Source: CAJQQY01 sp964564545
Lineage (GTDB): Bacteria > Bacteroidota > Bacteroidia > Chitinophagales > Saprospiraceae
Direction of reading: 5' to 3'
Length of the DNA stretch: 64,000 nt
Assembly (NCBI GenBank): GCA_964564545.1
Contig: CAZMBP010000147.1
Span: forward strand, 76,766 to 140,765
Within the stretch, counting starts at the first letter, position 1; the number at the start of each line of letters is the position of its first letter. The notes beneath the pieces are model-generated. The model was not told the DNA's origin. It saw only the letters and a program-made list of their open reading frames with translations, and ran no database searches. Shown here piece after piece: positions 63,885 to 64,000 of the stretch. The position numbers and the translations under genes are program-made.

Positions 63885-64000
63885 GTGAATAGAATCAACT
63901 ATCCCAAACTCTTATTGTTAAGTTTTATTCTAATGTATTCATTATCTGGTTATCAATTTTTTTCTGTACATAATAATTACAAAAAGTTAAAAACAGAAGG
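63885..64000 (+). CDS. Cassette 2 ORF, 5' part (truncated by window edge)
   Basis: GTG 63885 opens a frame with no stop to the window end (38 codons), preceded by an AAAAAAGGAAAAA stretch that could serve as ribosome-binding site. The start VNRINYPKLLLLSFILMYSL looks like a signal peptide or anchor. It begins 31 bp after the predicted crossover point. An ATG at 63933 is an alternative start. Confidence 0.5.
   Translation, partial: MNRINYPKLLLLSFILMYSLSGYQFFSVHNNYKKLKTE

Noticed and set aside
62600..64000. IS200/IS605-like ends instead of attC
   Set aside because: No TnpA or TnpB ORF; the complementary bases lie at both ends of a unit with an unrelated exported protein, which matches cassette logic.
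1..64000. tRNA, rRNA, CRISPR array or known riboswitch
   Set aside because: No cloverleaf T-arm motif, rRNA segment, regularly spaced repeat or recognised riboswitch core was found on reading the intergenic regions; a covariance search could still find a divergent RNA.

Overview
The window comes from a low-GC member of the Bacteroidota, probably near the Saprospiria or other environmental lineages. The evidence is the gliding-motility/T9SS type C-terminal domain at 60.5 kb, TAnnTTTG promoter elements, TTG and GTG starts with weak Shine-Dalgarno sequences, a Y_Y_Y two-component sensor, inositol-lipid genes and many family-typical lipoproteins. This assignment is inferred from gene content; no rRNA, tRNA, CRISPR array or insertion sequence was seen.

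0-8.7 kb holds the tail of a DUF58 protein, a class III-like PPK2, an Hsp15-type S4 protein, 3-hydroxybutyryl-CoA dehydrogenase, a secreted unknown, a peptidoglycan glucosaminidase, a BadF-type N-acetylglucosamine kinase, a 6-phosphofructokinase with GGNG in place of GGDG, and a subtilisin-like protease. 8.9-14.5 kb is a compact plus-strand operon for inositol phospholipids and sphingolipids: PAP2_C protein, CDP-alcohol phosphatidyltransferase, AUR1-like PAP2 enzyme, inositol-3-phosphate synthase, PfkB kinase, PgpA-like phosphatase and GtrA-like membrane protein. It predicts synthesis of phosphatidylinositol and inositol phosphorylceramide.

14.5-29 kb carries a 1225-aa cytochrome c/PA14/propeller/DUF1080 lipoprotein, a nucleotidyltransferase with a NahK-like sugar kinase, an EVE-McrB protein without McrC, a nitrilase, an esterase, a DUF1761 protein, a lipoprotein and an ABC1/UbiB kinase. 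29-34.5 kb is a regulatory island with an active Y_Y_Y sensor kinase, its LuxR-type response regulator and a short paralogue that has lost its H, N and G boxes. A long intergenic region there holds duplicated palindromes. 34.7-41 kb is a MarR-MFP-RND-TolC efflux operon. 41.2-42.8 kb is a tandem pair of class I-like PPK2 genes, giving three PPK2 genes in the window.

43-58 kb contains a PON-like lactonase, a membrane/TPR protein, an 1804-aa double lipase-CHAT protease, an iron alcohol dehydrogenase, a lectin-OmpA fusion, a large zinc metalloprotease and several lipoproteins. At 58.7-60.7 kb is a T9SS type B-sorted adhesin-like protein.

The most unusual region is 60.9-64 kb: a tyrosine recombinase with two N-terminal HARP-like repeats, followed in the same orientation by an integron-style array. 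An attI-like core (AAC-AA-GTT) is joined to a 1227-bp one-gene cassette whose first bases (TTCGGTGC) are the exact complement of the start of its own palindromic attC-like end (GCACCGAA). A second cassette begins immediately afterwards. The recombinase lacks the extra segment of canonical IntI, so this looks like an integron run by a non-IntI integrase.
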